Program-made: the position numbers and the translations under genes | The notes under the pieces: model-generated | The model's database searches: none | Seen by the model: only the letters and a program-made list of their open reading frames with translations | What the model was told of the DNA's origin: nothing | Part shown: piece by piece, positions 11,933-22,724 of the stretch | How positions within the stretch are numbered: position 1 is the first letter of the stretch | Layout of the letters: each line of letters opens with the position of its first letter | Source: Epiperipatus broadwayi | Lineage: Eukaryota; Onychophora; Udeonychophora; Euonychophora; Peripatidae | Direction: 5' to 3' | DNA length: 64,000 nucleotides | NCBI GenBank assembly: GCA_028023455.1 | Contig: JAQFVV010012537.1 | Location: forward strand, 742,001 to 806,000

Positions 11933-13179
11933 CAGTGTGCATCAGTAAAAAAAGTGATTGGTTCTTTTTCCCAACTGCCTGCAGTGCCACCTCTCGTTCA
12001 ATGTATAAGTTATGCAGAGATTTAAATTGGCTATCTGCTATAAAAAAATTTAAGATGCTAACTTGTCTAAACTACTAATATGACATAAAATGAGCCAGTG
12101 TATTTCACACTTTTGTGACAAATTCTGTTTTACATTGGATTAAATTGCACTGAAACATTTGAAATGATTTGCACTGCATGTAGTAGTAAAGTTATAAATC
12201 ACAAGAATGTTTTCAAATGTTTTTGCAAGATTTCATTTTATAATGGTAGTACAGCATTGAAGACAATTTATGGCCTGGCACATTAAAAATAACTGCTAAT
12301 GAAGAAAATGCACAAAAAATTATCAAAGTTCTTCAAATTGATCATTGAATGTCTGTAAGACTCATTGAGAAATGCACTGTCATTCCCAAAACTATCCATC
12401 ACATTTTAAGAGATGTAATAAAGCAAAAGCTTATATATGAACTCTGTATCTCATTTGTTGACAATTAACTAAAAAAACATCAGAATGAAGTTCTATAAAA
12501 ACAAGCAAAGAAAAGCTACCATGGATCCCAAATTCTTGTCCAATATCATAATGAGTGACAAAACTTGCTCCTTATAATATGAACCATCAATCAAGTAGCA
12601 GAATATAAGAAAAACAAAAAAAAATTGTGAATGAAAAAGAGCCAAATAAAAACACTATAAATTGATTTTATTTATTTTAATTCTAAAGACATTATTTGCC
12701 GTGAAAACATTGCTAAAAAACAGAAGATAAATTCTTACTACTATTTGGGAGTTTGAACTGTCTGTAAGCCAAACTTTTGTGCAAGCAGTCTGAAAACTAT
12801 AAGCAAGGTTGTTGGTCATTGTTACAATACAATATTCTGGTCTTCAGTGCCAAAATTTTGTGTGATTTTTTTGATAAAAAAGATTGTTATGCCCGAGTAT
12901 TTATCCTGATCCTTCTGATTTAACTTCTATTGACTTTTGGCTATTTCCAAAATTAAAGTTGAACATGTCAATTCAGAACAGTCAGAAGATTGCAATAAAG
13001 ATTCTGTAGATTTATTCTGTTGAAGGATTTCAAAAATTTCTTCAAATAGTTTTGCAATTGTTCCAGCAGCATATTAAGTCACAAAGAAACTACTTTGAAT
13101 TATCAATAATAAAAACAAAACATAAATAATGCCTCATGTTTCTTTCATACTAGTCACCTTTTTACTGGGACACAATGTA
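11933..13179 (+). mobile_element. Dead mariner transposon (DD34D type) with both TIRs
   Basis: This 1247-bp element is bounded by TA on both sides (11931-11932 and 13180-13181). Its inverted ends read CAGTGTGCATCAGTAAAAAA and, on the other strand, CATTGTGTCCCAGTAAAAAG. The plus strand holds a heavily mutated transposase. Recognisable pieces in order are CFQMFLQDF with EDNLWPGT (helix-turn-helix domain), RLIEKCTVIPKTIHHIL, SDKTCS with YEPSIK (first catalytic Asp region, normally GDESW..EYDPETK), then PDPSDLTSIDFWLFPKLKL, equivalent to YSPDLAPCDFFLFPKLK with the third catalytic Asp. Length and order are normal for mariner. Many stops and frameshifts make it non-functional. Confidence 0.85.
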
Positions 13180-13410
13180 TATAATGCTTCTTTAAAATTT
13201 TAAATTATGCTGCTTGTTTGTGATTACTGCAGATCAATGGTTTGATTTATTTAATTTATGTCTATTATGGGTCATGGGATTACCCATAAAATTATTATAT
13301 ATAGGAAGGAAAAACTGTAAAAACTCCTTGTAAAGTATGTTATCTTTATATATAATTCTTCTAAACACTTTTCATCTTCCTTTCCTTTATTTCTGCTATC
13401 TTCATATAAA
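13180..13410. other. No feature recognised
   Basis: Short AT-rich gap between the mariner end and the PLE terminal piece. No coding seen. Confidence 0.4.
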
Positions 13411-13461
13411 ATATTGCAATTCAAATAATTCTTCTTACACTTTTTTCAGCAAAACCTTTTT
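13411..13461 (-). repeat. Inverted PLE terminal segment
   Basis: These 51 bases are the reverse complement of 24601-24651 with a single mismatch by eye. The 24.6-kb copy lies just beyond the hammerhead-like motif at the outer end of the PLE. This is therefore a short, severely truncated inverted PLE copy abutting the 5' side of the plus-strand PLE, the same head-to-head plan seen at 32.8-34.6 and 60.3-61.4 kb. Confidence 0.7.
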
Positions 13462-13479
13462 ATTATAAAGAAACAATAT

Positions 13480-14090
13480 ATTAAAGGAAGATGTGAAGTA
13501 GAGACAGAAGTATATAGGAAAATAGGTAATAATGTGGTGAATTGAGGGTCGGATATGGATAATAGGTATAAAATAAATTCTATAAGTTCAAAGGTGTATA
13601 AGGCAAATAATTATTGTAATAATAAGGAGTTATATGATAAAGAGAAAGGGATGATAATTGAAGAATTTAAAGCGAATGATTATCCAGAAAAGGTAATAAG
13701 AAAAAATATAGAAAGGATAGAAAAGAAATATAAAGAGAAAAAAAAAGAAGATATAAAAAAGAAGGATAATAAAAAGAAATATATAAGAATTAAAACTAAT
13801 AATAATAGAATAGTTAAAGGGATAAATAAAATTATTAGAACAATTAATAAAACATTTAAGGATATTATAAAATATAGAATAGAGAATAGGAAAAGAAAAA
13901 ATATAATGGAGACATTGGATAATAAATATATAAATGAGGAGAGGAAGAATATTAATGGAGTGTATAAAATAGAATATAAGATATGTAAGGATAAAAAAAA
14001 TTAGAAATAAGTATGTGGGTGAAGCAAAAAATTCTATATATACTAGATTGGAACAGCATAAATATGATAAAAAATCACCAATATATATAT
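13480..14090 (+). pseudogene. Penelope-like element: linker and GIY-YIG endonuclease, 5' part
   Basis: The 149-residue open frame at 13555-14004 is lysine-rich and contains FKANDYPEKVIRKNIERIE, then IKTNNNRIVKGINKII, FKDIIKYRIENRKRKNIME and INGVYKIEYKICKD. This matches the region between the reverse transcriptase and the GIY-YIG nuclease of PLEs plus the start of the nuclease (GIY equivalent GVY). Past one stop, YVGEAKNSIYTRLEQHKYDK gives the YIG box equivalent and the conserved Arg. The nuclease would nick target DNA for priming. No RT is present, so the copy is 5' truncated. Similarity stops at SPIY (14090) and resumes at 22298, after an 8.2-kb insertion. Confidence 0.8.
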
Positions 14091-15785
14091 TGTAACCAGT
14101 TGGGTTACATCACACACACTAATATAGTGTATGTGAATATATATATGTAAAATAAAGGAAAAGTAGAAATAAACACAGACAAAAATTATAGTAGATATTT
14201 TCTACATTCATTGAAATAAAATAATAATAATAATAATAACTCTGATTTCAAACATTGTTTTATAAATTAATATTTTAAAAAGGTCTGAATAAATATAAAT
14301 ATTACATTATTATTAATTATTACTCTGATTTTGAAATTTAAAAACACCCTGTTGTATTTTTGAAATTTTAATTAAACAAAATTTTTATCTATTAGAAATC
14401 CCCTATGTAAAAACATGTATATGTTTTCAAAGAGATTAGTGAGATAAAAATAAACTGTTTTTAATCAAGCTGCTGTTATCACCATAGATGAGTCTATAAA
14501 AGGACTGATAACAAATTAACTCTAGTCTGGGTAATGATTTTTGAAAAGAGCAGTTTGGATTGTAGTTTTTTTTGTAAGAGCTGAACAGAACAGCTTGGCT
14601 ACTAAAACTTTTTGAATAAGTGGCAGAAATTAGCTAACCAAAATGGATAGCTGCAGTTTGTTGTTAGCTGTAGTAGAGAGTTGGCAGAATAGTTATCATA
14701 AAGTGAGGTAGCTGAAGGCAAGATAATAGACTGTTTTCCTTAGCAGGAGTTTGAAATTCACATGGAGAAAATGACCCACTTTTTTATGCTGAAATTCATA
14801 GCCTGAAATCTATCAAACCAAGACAGCTGATTGCCTGGAATAATCCTATATAGAGCAGAGACTAACTACAAATCAAGATTTTACATGGATTGCATACTTT
14901 TACCTGATGATGACAACAAACATGGATATTTTTCTAATGGACCAAAAGAACGAGCTTGCTAAATAAATAATTATATAGATGCTGACTATCTAAAGGCAGA
15001 GAAATCCAGATAAATGCATATACAGCTGTGGTGAGTAGAGTTATATATAAGAACTAAATTTTAAATAATTCCTTTAGTAAAATTACATTTTGGAAGTGAT
15101 GTGTGAATTTGTACTTTTTATGTTTATGGTGGGTGTATAGTTAAGTAGGGCTGTGTGGATGCAATGTGCTATGGTGCTTCGAAGTATATGCTCAGCATTA
15201 TCTAGAGCTAGATATTGAGCTCCCAGGGTAGTCCAGCAGTGTATATGTAGACCTCATGTATAGGCCTTGGTCTCATGAATAGACCTCTTCTAAAGCCCCT
15301 AAGACTCACAAGAGATGAGCAGGGCTGGCTCAGTGCCTGATATTTTTTCTGGCTACTATTTCTTGTGGATGATCTGAATAGGTACTTAGAAGGGGCAGTG
15401 CTTAAAAATGAGGTATTTTCTTGCGACATCATGGGGCATTGTGTACTTAGTCCATGCTTGACTATCTACTTATCATGGCATGAAGAGCTGCACTTCATGT
15501 ATTCACCTTTCCTCTCTCACCTTGCCTACTTCATCAGCATTAACTAATCAAGCAGAAAGACATTTAGAAATTTATATTTTCTTAATTCTATAAAACGATT
15601 TTATCTTTTGTTTATTGAAAAAAAAAAAAAGAGAGAGACATTTTCAATCAATCAACAATCATCTGTCAAAAATTTAATAGTACTTGTTTCAAGAAAAAAG
15701 ACTATTCAGCAAAGAGAATTAAATTGCGAGAATAATCTGTAATAATTTTATTGTGATAAATACTAATGTTATGTAGATAAATTAA

Positions 15786-16310
15786 TATATCGCACGTCTG
15801 TGCAAATTATATAAATATGCGTTTCAGTAAACCTACTATGTAAAATGTATTTCATTTAACTGAAACTTGAAACTTTAATCATTTATTGTATTTTTATATA
15901 ATTTAAGATTTTGATAATTATTTTGTAGCAAGTCAAATAGGTTATATCATGCACATATATGTATATGTGCATATATTGTCAATTACAACACATATGTAAA
16001 TTTTGATCATTTTTTGTTGTTATTGAATGTCAATTGAAATAGATTAATTATATAATAGAAATCTCGCGTCTGTGCGCGCATATATATTTACATCCATGTA
16101 ACAATTCAAATTTTGGATAGCAATTATGTAAATCACAAATGTAATAATTATTTTATGTTTAATTGAAATGTCTTCATCACGTATTATAAAACGCACATCT
16201 GTGTACAGATATATGTAGGCGTTTATAGAATCTAATTGAGAAATATTGTAAAACCATGTAATAACTTTAGTTGAGTATATAATTTTGTATACTTTTTAAA
16301 ATCAGAGCCT
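15786..16310. repeat. Degenerate tandem repeat, about 110-160-bp unit, four copies
   Basis: Units start near 15786, 15943, 16050 and 16188. Each opens with TATA plus a C/G-containing core of the type CGCACRTCTGTG followed by a TATATG/GCATATAT stretch, then an AT-rich tail containing AATTGAAAT-like words. The cores are the only CpG-containing sequence in the area. Function unknown. Confidence 0.5.
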
Positions 16311-17754
16311 TATTCTATAAGACCTTAAATATCATTTATTTTTATTTTTTTATTAATAAACTTATATTTAATTGTTAAAAATTGTATTCCATCATCTCTT
16401 GTTCACATACAGTAATAGAACCCATGTTCTCTGAGCTAGATTTCAGACACGGATAAATGGGGATGTATTTAGTGCTATGGGCATCCAGTGATGATCAATC
16501 ATTATCCTGGTTGGTGCAAAAGAGGATACTCTTTAAAGCCCATGCACTATTATTTTTTATTTTACTTTGGTCTTATTAAAAATTTAAGTTTATAGTTGGC
16601 CAGTACAAGTGGCCTGAGCATTAATGATGATCAGCATGTTTTAAATGTCCCAGCATTATTGTTTTGATTTTTGATTATTGTGTATTTTTAATGGATGGGC
16701 ACTAAACTGGTGCATCCAAGTTATGTTTAAAGAATTGCCCAGCTGGCAAAGGCTCAATAGTTAGCCTGGTCTAAAGAAGACCCATTTTCCGATTCAGTCA
16801 CAAGGTTGGCTGTTGATTTATATTTTTATGGTTCAAATCCAGCCACAAGATGGACTGTTGATTTATTGTACTGATTTATTTATTCCCATCAATGATGATG
16901 GTGGATGGTTCTCTTAATATTTACTTATACTTACTTTGATTTATTATAATGCTGGTTGAATTTATAATTATGCCTTCTAGTTGCTCTTCTGAGTTAACTG
17001 GTTGATCTCTCAATGTTCTCAGAGATTCTTTAATCTCATACTCTTATATCTTTAAATATTTACTTATAGATAATTTTTCAAAGTACTGATCTTATAATTT
17101 AATTGGACTGGGAGTGATGATGATTTTCCATCACCCAGTTCAAACTTTTTTCTATATTTTGATACCCCCATCCCATTACAATATATTGTACATACATGTT
17201 CTCATTTCCCACACATATATATTCTTTAATTAAAAACCTTTTTTTTTCTTTTATATAGAGATTTATGTATGTGTGTATTATATATAGTTTAGAGATGATA
17301 GATTAATAAGCAGTAGTAGAGAGAGAATGTTATAAGAAATTATATTTAATATGTTATTCTCTTATTATTAAATAATATGTTAAATTATTTAGCTTTATTT
17401 TTAAAATAAAACAGATTGGAAAGGAAGGTGTAAAAACAATCAGTAGATTAATAGATAAACTAGGCACACATGTGATGAAAGTAGTGTGAAAGAGTCCAGC
17501 TGTATGAATAAAAACATTTTTACACAAATTTTTATTGACTATAGATTGCAAACTCTGTTATCTGGATCTTAGATTATCTCAAGGAAGGAAAGGAAATGCT
17601 TTGACGGAATAAATGTAATTATTAATCTTCTTATTAATGACTTGAGACTAGCTACGTGTGAGAATTTGATTGCTATCTCTAAAATGACAGCTATTGGTAG
17701 GAGGATTTTTTTTCTTTGATTAGAAATTCAGCATATAAAAAGAGTGGAACAATA

Positions 17755-17965
17755 TTAATAAAGGCAGTTGTTAAAGTTGAAAAAAAGAAAGCAGTTGTTT
17801 TAAAGCTAAAAGAAATATGTGATTGTTATAAACTTTAAAGAGATATGCAGTTGTTAAAGTTGAAAAAAAGAGGCAGTTGTTTTAAACCTTAAAAGAGATG
17901 GGCAGTTAAAATTAAACAGTTTTTTTTTTGAGCAGAATATTCAGTTTTAAAGTTAAATGAGATGG
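17755..17965 (+). repeat. Short purine-rich tandem repeats
   Basis: The motif GGCAGTTGTTAAAGTTGAAA recurs with variants at about 17763, 17790, 17847, 17870 and 17901, separated by AAAGAGATATG-like words. Non-coding. Confidence 0.5.
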
Positions 17966-18397
17966 AAAAAAAATTGAAGAAAATATGAATATTGTTTTAA
18001 AATCAGCATAAAAGATGTGCGCATATATAAGTAATTCACAGCAAAATTAGTCTAAAGATATGGATTTAAATGGAATCCTTTGAAAGAAGTTGTTAATATA
18101 ATATATAATGGTACTTATTATATATATATATATTGGCTGTTTGTGAAACAATTAGGATGCTGTGCTAATTTTTTGCCATTTTGTTCCTTTGAGACCTCAC
18201 ATCTATGGGTTAATTTACCAAGTTATCTGTGGACTCATATACCGGTCTATAATAACCAAAGAATGGCCGATCTCAAGGCCAAGCACAGATGCTATCTGAG
18301 AGGCTTCTTTTGTCTCCTGGCCTATTAAAGAATCAACATCTTTGAATGGAGGAAGAAGAGGAAAGAAGAGAAGATGTATAAAGCCATGCAACCAACT

Positions 18398-18690
18398 TGA
18401 TTAATTTATAAATCAAATTTTTTTAAAAGTTTTCTTCACATTTATCTAAAGTGTCTTTAATTTATAAATCAAATTTTTTTTAAAAGTTTTCTTCACATTT
18501 ATCTAAAGTGTCTTTAATTTATAAATCAAATTTTTTTTAAAAGTTTTCTTCACATTTATCTAAAGTGTCTGCAATAACTCTTTTTAAAATTGTAGGATCA
18601 GGCAAACCAACCAGTTCATATTTATCTAAAAGCATCTGCAATAACTTTTTTAAAATGATAGGAACAAACAAACCAACAAGTTGAAGCTAT
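18398..18690 (+). repeat. Tandem repeat, three near-identical 58-bp units plus diverged tail
   Basis: Three nearly identical units run from about 18400 to 18571; each holds TTTATAAATCAAATTTTTTT, AAAGTTTTCTTCACATTT and ATCTAAAGTGTCT. Two more distant copies of about 72 bp follow, with GCAATAACT, AGGAACAAACAAACCAAC and TTCATATTTATCTAAA blocks. High unit identity points to recent expansion. Confidence 0.75.
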
Positions 18691-19448
18691 AAATTGCGAG
18701 AATGGTAAACCTGGGACATTAATAAGAACTGAAAAATGGATCGGGTAATTTTAAAATTTAATTAACAAATTTTTCTTATTTACTTATTAAAAGTAAATTT
18801 TAATTTCCACAGTCAAGCATTTTTTTCTTTTGATACAGAAACATTAAGAGTTTACTTATTGACTGTGTTATTCTCAATACTACAAAGTATTACACATACA
18901 TAGTTTAAATTCATTAAACTTAGTTTTTCATTATTTTTGATTTTTAAAATTATATATTGTGGTACTAAATGTTTTTTTTATTATTGTTCTTTATTAAGTG
19001 TGATAATTAGGCAACCTATAAATATATGCTTTATAAAGTTTTTTTTATTATTATTATTTATTTTTGCATATATTAAATTTGATATATTTTTTTTTACTCA
19101 AGCTTGCAATAATATTTTTTTTATATATGTGATTTATGTATTAATCCATAATATAGAGGTACACATTTTAAATATATATGTTGACATATCACAGGGTGTG
19201 TGCATGTGTGACTGCTTATACAAACCCGTCAAAAAAATAGGTTATGCATAGTTCATTTAAATATAGAAAATTGAAGAGCAGGGCTTTACATATGTATGAA
19301 AGTGAAAAAACACACACATTATATAAATGAAATTTACTTTTAAGAAATATAACAAGTAGGGAAAATCTTGAATAAGCATTCAGTAGAATATTTTTTTATG
19401 TCATTTTAAGCTGACTTATTTCAAAATATGTAGTAATAAAAGCAGATA

Positions 19449-20634
19449 CACCTGGGTCTCATTTTACGTGATAGATAGGTTCCTCAGAAAACATGCGCAA
19501 ACAAAATCGCACAAAAATAGACGTAACTTACATTGGAAAAAAGGGGATGCGGTCTGTGATTTTTCAAAATCCGCATAAAAGCAAAGCACCAACATAAAAT
19601 TACTTTAAAATTCGCGCAAAAAAAAAATAAGGAAATAAAATATGACTAATAAAAAATTTCAAATTTGAAAAAAATTGATACAAGACAAACTTTTTTTAAC
19701 TATAATATTTAATTTTATTCAAAATAATATTTTTATGCATAATTTACAGTACAGTAATTTACATTTTTTTATACACGTTTTAATTATTATCGCTATTTGC
19801 CCAAAAACATGTTCGTTTGCAAAGTAGTAAAAAAATCAGATTCTTATGTGATGTGATGTATTTGGCTTCTCCTTAAACGAAGTCAAGAATATCTCAGCAA
19901 TTATTCTCACAAGAGGAAATACAACTAGCACCAAGTTCACTCTCATGTTGTGTTAATGGTTTTCTGTTGACGACGACAATGATTTTAATAATTGTTTATG
20001 AACTTAGACTTATGATAATAAAAAGACATTTATTCACCACTGCTGGGAAAAATTTAATTAAAACTAACAACTAAAAATTAAATTCTTATTTTTGTCTTTA
20101 ATTTTCAATTCCGTTTAAAAATCAAATTTCATTTTACATCACATTAATTTCAAGTTGCCCGTAAGTAATTTTTAAATTGTTAATTACAATTAAAAATCAG
20201 ATTTTAATTTTTAATTGTGCCCATTGCTATTACTGACCTTTTAAAAATAAACTTGGGGGCACTAAATGATTAATAATTGATAACGTTCTTTTTTAAAAAA
20301 GCAAAAACAGAATGTGATTTACACGCACAATGTTTGAACAAATTTACATTATAATCTTATAAAATTTAATGTGTGTATACATAAAATATGGAAATCATGA
20401 TTTTAATTTCATTATTGCATAAAATCTTACTATTATAAAGCACTGAAAATATTGAAATTACTAAGATGAAAGTAGAATTCCAAAAATGTGCTATTACTTT
20501 CAATATAACGTAAGTGCGCAAAATTTATTATTTTAAAGTAATAGAGCATTATTGGAGGTCGACTTCCGGTGAAACACGAATCGTGTAACATCAAAATCGT
20601 GTTAAATAAGTCCACGTAAAAAGAGACCCAGGTG
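19449..20634. mobile_element. Non-autonomous Tc1/mariner-pogo-like element
   Basis: The terminal inverted repeats read CACCTGGGTCTCATTTTACG and, from the other end, CACCTGGGTCTCTTTTTACG (21 of 22 bases match by eye over the outer 22). The element is flanked by TA on both sides (19447-19448 and 20635-20636). It is 1186 bp long and has no transposase remnant I can read. TA target and TIR style suit a pogo/Tigger-like MITE. It lies inside the 8.2-kb insertion and so is younger than it. Confidence 0.75.
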
Positions 20635-22297
20635 TATATAAAATTATTTGATTACGCATATAGTATTAAGAGATCTTTTGTTTAATTATATATTTAATAA
20701 AGTCAATTGTATAATTAGTAAATTTGATTTATTAAAAAAAAAAGAAGAGTGTGAATAAATATAATTATACCATATTTGGTTTCCGAGTTATTATTATTGT
20801 TATATTTTTTCTTCTCTTGATTCTATGGTTTTAATTGATCATCATCACCCATAAATGTTAAGCATAGGATATTGATTTACATATAAGGATGTTTAAGGAT
20901 TACGCTTGACATATAACCAAGTTTTTTTTTTAGTAATTAGAGGTTAATAATAAAAGACTAAAATTATGTTGTGTCCAAAAGTTATGATCACCATCATCAT
21001 TGAATAAATAATAATCATTAAATCCAATCTTTAAAATCATTAATATATTTAGTAAATAAGGGTTTAGGAAAAGCTAAATATCATGTGGGGAGATTCATGA
21101 TAATCATTCATCAGCACTAGTAAATATTGATGATTGAATCATAGTTTTAACTATAAAAGTATTTTGAGTAAATAACCATAAACGTATATAAATGCTAGTG
21201 AATATTATAATTAAATCCCAGTTTAACATAAGATGATTTTAAGAAAGTGCCTATAAGTTTATGAAAGATAAATTTGTTGTTGTGAGTTCATTATAAAGCT
21301 GTGGCTGGAATCATCATCATTATATTATGATAAATAATTAAATTAAGTAACTAGGTTGAATGGTCATATATGTAAGTAATGGTCTTCACTATGTTTGTTT
21401 GGAAGCCATTAATAAGAGTATACTTGCATCTGTTCATCAATGTGCTTAAGCTGAGCTGGTAATATTTATAAATGGATATATAAATTTTATGGTATTGGGA
21501 TCTTATAATTTTATTGACATGGATAAAATATAAGACTGTCATTTTTTTTGTTGTTCATTAGTCATCTAAGCCATGGGTAGTAAAAAATGTACCGAATGGG
21601 TTTGAAGCCAGTACACTATAGACAGATAAAATTTATCTAGGTTTAAAATAATCTAGTGGCACCCGTGGAAAACACATGTACTTAGCTAAGCTGAATAAAA
21701 GTGATCAAGTCCATTTTCAACTTATTAACTTTCTTTGATATTTTTTTTAAGTTATTATAAATAGCGCCCGTGTGTGCATGTGACCACGAACGGTCTTATA
21801 TATATATATGGAAAGAGGAATTGGAAGGATTCTTTGTTAGAAGAACCTATTATTGGAGATAAGTGTAATGCACTCCATGGATTTCACAGTAATTTTATTC
21901 AGTTGTTATAGCTAGTATTGGTTTATCTGATGACAATGGCTAGTATATTTTGTTAGTTAAAATGACCTCCCAATATCGAAAAATTTTAAATCTTAGATGA
22001 TGACAGTGATTAATTTTCATTTTTTATTTTGTGTGTTGAGAAATGGGATAATTTATTTATCTCATTATTAGCATGACGGAATTAATGTTTATGATAGTTG
22101 CAAATGGGCTATGGTGTTATATTTAATTAGTTACAAATGGACACCTAACTAAAGCATGATATATAAATTGCTATATTCTTATTCATAGATTAGCATCTTC
22201 CTTATATAATAGTAAATTGTATTTCATCATCATCTTATTTTTTATTCGGTTACAAAATACATTATTTATTATCATTATCATTTTTTATTCTGTTACA

Positions 22298-22716
22298 ATA
22301 TACAAATTATGGAAACAGGTCTTAATATTGGGAAAGAGAGTGTAAGAATCATTAGTTATACAGATAAAAAAGAGATAGGAAAATAAAGGAGGCAATGTTA
22401 ATTAAGAAAATTATGCCTAATCTTAATAGTGATGGGGGGGGGGGGTAAGAACACTGATAATATAAAAAAAGGGGGAAATATAAGGGTTAGGGGTAAAAAT
22501 GGTTAAGGGTAGTATATGAGAGTAGTTATAAAAATAGATGACAGAGAGAACTATAAGATAGGGAATATGAAAGGGAGATTAAAACAAAGTTAAATTATTA
22601 GTGAAAAATGGAGATTAGAAAGAGGTAAAGTTTATGTGTAATAATTGGAGATAATAATAAGATAAAAATGGGTTAAGCATAAATAAATAAAATTAAAAAA
22701 TAAGAAGAATAAAAAA
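22298..22716 (+). pseudogene. Penelope-like element, continuation of GIY-YIG C-terminus and 3' region
   Basis: The sequence is homologous to 33790-33960 of the better-preserved PLE copy. The block encoding IGKIKEAMLIKKIMPNLNSD matches IGKLKRQ...IKNIKPSLNMD there. It continues the 13480-14090 fragment after the 8.2-kb insertion. A 12-G run at 22434-22445 lies in this segment. A DNA transposon interrupts it from 22725, with the duplicated target at 22717-22724. Confidence 0.65.
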
Positions 22717-22724
22717 TGATATAT

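Larger units (their letters stand above)
14091..22297. mobile_element. 8.2-kb insertion splitting the PLE, identity unknown
   Basis: The block begins TGTAACCAGTTGGGTTACA and ends TGTTACA, giving TG...CA edges with ATAT on both sides (14087-14090 and 22298-22301). PLE similarity stops at its left edge and resumes at its right edge. The edges suggest an LTR-type element, but I could not recognise paired LTRs, a primer-binding site or any gag/pol, and the TA-rich flank makes the ATAT match weak. The interior carries degenerate tandem repeats, a pogo-like MITE (19449-20634) and no convincing gene. It may be several insertions rather than one. Confidence 0.45.

Noticed and set aside
13555-14004. 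149-residue lysine-rich open frame considered as a host gene
   Set aside because: Its end matches the PLE linker and GIY-YIG start also found at 33.6 kb, so it is element-derived.
16735-16850. tRNA-like promoter boxes (GGCTCAATAGTTAGCCTGG and GGTTCAAATCC), possible tRNA-derived SINE
   Set aside because: Box spacing is too large and no cloverleaf can be drawn. Left as coincidence without copies to compare.
18937-19251. 104-residue plus-strand frame rich in Phe, Ile and Tyr
   Set aside because: AT-rich composition artefact; no domain, no splice context, low-complexity poly-T segments.
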